Positions 63,434 through 64,000 of a stretch of 64,000 nt of DNA are shown one piece after another. The notes below the pieces were generated by a model, which did no database searches, had not been told where the DNA came from, and saw nothing but the letters and a program-made list of their open reading frames with translations. The DNA lies in the NCBI RefSeq assembly GCF_023078455.1, contig NZ_CP095740.1, positions 4,616,501 through 4,680,500 of the forward strand. The letters are read 5' to 3'. The position numbers were made by a program, and so were the translations under genes. This DNA is from Luteibacter aegosomatis (GTDB lineage: Bacteria; Pseudomonadota; Gammaproteobacteria; Xanthomonadales; Rhodanobacteraceae). Within the stretch, counting starts at the first letter, position 1. Each line of letters starts with the position of its first letter.

Positions 63434-64000
63434 ATGACCGCACCGCTTCGCATCGCAACGCGCAAGAGCGCGCTGGCCCTTTGGCAGGCCGAACACGTGG
63501 CCGGCCTGCTGCGGACGGCCCATCCGGGGCTCGCCGTGGAGCTGGTGCCGCTGTCCACGCGGGGCGACGAGATCCTCGACCGCTCGCTGGCCACCGTCGG
63601 CGGCAAGGGCCTGTTCCTCAAGGAACTGGAAATCGCGATGCAGGACGGTCGCGCCGACATCGCCGTGCATTCGCTCAAGGACGTGCCGGCCGAACTGGAG
63701 CCGGGCTTCACGCTGGCCGCGATCCTCGAACGCGCCGACGCCGCCGATGCCTTCATCAGCAACGGTTACGAAAAGCTCTCCGACCTCCCGCACGGCGCGA
63801 AGGTCGGCACCTCGTCGCTGCGCCGGCAGGCCCAGGTACACGCCCTGCGTCCCGACCTGCAACTGCTCGACCTGCGCGGCAACGTGAACACGCGCCTGGC
63901 CAAGCTCGACGAAGGCCAGTACGACGCCATCATCCTCGCGTGCGCGGGCGTGGAGCGCCTTGGCCTGGGCCATCGCATCCGCACGCGCCTGGCCAGTCCC
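63434..64000 (+). CDS. hemC: Hydroxymethylbilane synthase (porphobilinogen deaminase), 5' part
   Basis: The first 189 codons; the gene continues past the right edge. The enzyme joins four porphobilinogens into the linear precursor of haem. [20 protein letters not shown], followed by [20 protein letters not shown], and [19 protein letters not shown] and [10 protein letters not shown], are clear HemC motifs, with the invariant Arg and the catalytic Asp (HSLKDV) in place. The cofactor-binding Cys lies beyond the window. GGACC precedes the ATG. It is 60 nt after algR. Confidence 0.95.
   Translation, partial: MTAPLRIATRKSALALWQAEHVAGLLRTAHPGLAVELVPLSTRGDEILDRSLATVGGKGLFLKELEIAMQDGRADIAVHSLKDVPAELEPGFTLAAILERADAADAFISNGYEKLSDLPHGAKVGTSSLRRQAQVHALRPDLQLLDLRGNVNTRLAKLDEGQYDAIILACAGVERLGLGHRIRTRLASP

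Overview
This is a 64-kb stretch of GC-rich chromosome. The gene families point to a gammaproteobacterium of the Xanthomonadales, most likely Rhodanobacteraceae (Luteibacter/Dyella-like). The pointers are an Entner-Doudoroff operon, a GntR-NagB-II-NagA cluster next to a large TonB-dependent receptor, a DUF2239 protein, an AlgZ-AlgR-HemC block and two families of short palindromic intergenic repeats. That placement is inferred from gene content; no rRNA or tRNA gene was seen. I also saw no transposase, integrase, phage genes or CRISPR array.

Left part (1-19.3 kb), sugar metabolism and transport. The window opens inside a FucP/GluP/NagP-type sugar symporter, followed by a LacI-family regulator, a ProP-like symporter, and an export operon (TolC-like protein plus two MacB/FtsX-type permeases) preceded by a candidate sigma-54 promoter. 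A DMT-family transporter follows. The tightly overlapped minus-strand operon zwf-pgl-edd-eda carries glucose-6-phosphate to pyruvate and glyceraldehyde-3-phosphate. Divergent from it are a GntR regulator, NagB-II and NagA for N-acetylglucosamine catabolism, with a convergent TonB-dependent receptor that probably imports the amino-sugar oligomer.

Middle (19.3-39.9 kb), envelope and efflux. A cobalamin riboswitch precedes a BtuB-like receptor. Then come an RND pump without partners, a DUF2239-MATE pair, a YgiD-like dioxygenase, a membrane PAS-GGDEF-EAL protein and a PagL-type lipid A deacylase. A gene-poor, AT-richer island of about 1.4 kb holds one small membrane protein. A marR-OMF-emrA-emrB drug-efflux operon, a small unknown gene, an AraC regulator and a small secreted protein complete this part.

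Right part (39.9-64 kb). A minus-strand kdp potassium-uptake locus reads: 29-aa membrane peptide, kdpF, kdpA, kdpB, a 65-aa unknown protein, an OmpL-like beta-barrel porin, kdpC, kdpD, kdpE. The porin and unknown protein inside the operon are the most unusual arrangement in the window. Two S9 peptidases follow, then a BlaI/BlaR1-like repressor-protease pair whose sensor carries a non-penicillin-binding extracytoplasmic domain, a secreted alpha/beta hydrolase, a DUF350-DUF1190-glutathionylspermidine synthase operon, two more hydrolases, algZ-algR, and the start of hemC, which runs off the right end.

Between genes there are two dispersed repeat families (three 76-78 bp BIME-like palindromes and six copies of a roughly 38 bp hairpin) and several unannotated operator-like motifs, described in the findings.
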